NCBI GenBank assembly: GCA_016271365.2
Contig: CM057456.1
Location: 164,090,501-164,154,500, forward strand
Source: Neoceratodus forsteri
Taxonomy: Eukaryota > Chordata > Ceratodontiformes > Ceratodontidae
Direction: 5' to 3'
Length of the DNA: 64,000 bases
The notes beneath the pieces were generated by a model that did not search any database, was not told where the DNA came from, and saw only the letters and a list, made by a program, of their open reading frames with translations. The position numbers were made by a program, and so were the translations under genes. Below, one piece after another: positions 63,500 to 64,000 of this stretch (positions are counted from its first letter, which is position 1; the number at the start of each line of letters is the position of its first letter).

Positions 63500-64000
63500 C
63501 ACTGGCATGCTTCCATGCAGAGGACCAGATGGGGGAGGCTGAGGACACAGTTGCACGACCCTTAACATTGATGGGTATCCAGAGCCAGGACAGGCCATGT
63601 CTCAGCAGTATTGGGCATACAGCCGTGCATGACATGGGGTTGGATGACCCCCTGGCTGGGTTCCTGCACGATAACAACCTGGAGGTGCTGTGTGCAGAGA
63701 CTCAGTTTGGGGTGCTGTCTGACATCGATAACAATCTTACTCTGGTTCTGGACAGCATAGGGGTGGTGGTGCCTGCCATCTCCTTCCGGCTACACAGGCA
63801 CTGGCAGGTCCCATCACCAAGGCCGCAGCTCCACAGCCACCTCCCATCCCTGCTGGTGCAGCTGTGTGTGGTGCCACAGCTGTGTCCAGTGTGGGTGGTG
63901 GTGGTGCTGCCATTGCGGCGGAGGTGCAGGGCACTGCCCAGCAGTCAGTCGGGCAGTGGCAGCAGGATGCAGGTGATGTTGGGCAGCATGACACGGTGCC
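63500..64000 (+). pseudogene. Second exon of the plus Myb/SANT-like gene, running off the window
   Basis: The joined frame is open to the window edge: DTVARPLTLMGIQSQDRP, DDPLAGFLHDNNLEVLCAET, GVLSDIDNNLTLVLDS. From about 63,775 the next frame reads PITKAAAPQPPPIPAGAA and AAIAAEVQGTAQQSVGQWQQ, which looks more protein-like (Ala/Gln/Pro-rich) than the joined frame. So there is probably a one-base shift near 63,760-63,785. No stop codon in either frame before the end. Confidence 0.55.

Noticed and set aside
63237..63677. 146-codon minus-strand frame
   Set aside because: Antisense of the Myb/SANT-like exons, crossing their intron.
1..64000. CRISPR array, operons, ribosome binding sites, rRNA genes
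   Set aside because: The sequence is eukaryotic in style (SINEs, LINEs, introns, microsatellites); direct repeats seen are minisatellites without spacer-repeat structure.

Overview
This window looks like an intergenic, transposon-packed piece of a vertebrate genome. I found no host gene, rRNA or CRISPR array. Almost everything with coding signal is a broken transposable element. At least seven copies or fragments are CR1-type LINEs. The rest are L2/Rex-like LINEs, a Penelope-like element with GIY-YIG remnants, a LINE I cannot assign, tRNA-derived SINEs (one MIR-like), and many terminal-inverted-repeat DNA elements (Tigger-like, TTAA-type, hAT-like, Harbinger-like). This mix suggests a non-mammalian tetrapod or lobe-finned fish. 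An amphibian, perhaps a caecilian, is my best guess from the repertoire, but that is inference.

Layout. 0.8-2.8 kb: degraded CR1 (minus). 2.9-4.05 kb: two Penelope-like fragments head to head. 4.07-6.85 kb: a 2.8-kb foldback element with ~1.19-kb arms, each holding four ~170-190-bp tandem units. 7.1 kb: MIR-like SINE. 8.4-11.0 kb: CR1 (minus). 11.0-22.1 kb: one old LINE (minus; ORF1, endonuclease, RT, C-terminal Cys/His motif) split by a CR1 (17.9-20.1 kb), three copies of a ~550-bp SINE, a Tigger-like element that itself holds one of those SINEs, a structured repeat and a tandem tRNA-like duplication. 22.9-24.0 kb: TIR element carrying a 61-bp minisatellite. 24.9-30.4 kb: a nearly full-length CR1 (minus) with ORF1, ORF2 and a 5' region of ~240-bp tandem monomers, each with CCAAT and TATA-like boxes. 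30.6-37.8 kb: CR1 and L2-like LINEs on plus. 38-49 kb: mostly unassigned sequence with duplications, hairpins and two faint LINE RT remnants. 49.1-51.8 kb: CR1 pair, one with a SINE inserted. 52-56 kb: cluster of hairpin and TTAA-type elements. 56.8-58.2 kb: LINE (minus). 59.7-64.0 kb: CA/TG-rich region with Myb/SANT-like genes of Harbinger type.

The two most interesting parts are these. (1) The CR1 at 24.9-30.4 kb has a repeated-promoter 5' end, an arrangement best known from rodent L1. (2) The 59.7-64.0 kb block has two divergent Myb/SANT-like genes, one with a TATA-like box, a 5' non-coding exon and recognisable splice sites, next to the 3' end of a third gene with a poly(A) signal. No transposase gene is visible.

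Timing can be read from nesting: the unassigned LINE is oldest, the Tigger-like element entered it, the SINE family entered both, and CR1 copies came in separately. The SINE family has five copies, each with a target duplication I could read.

Limits: all family names come from motif recognition, not database search. Element edges are approximate unless a target duplication or TIR is given.
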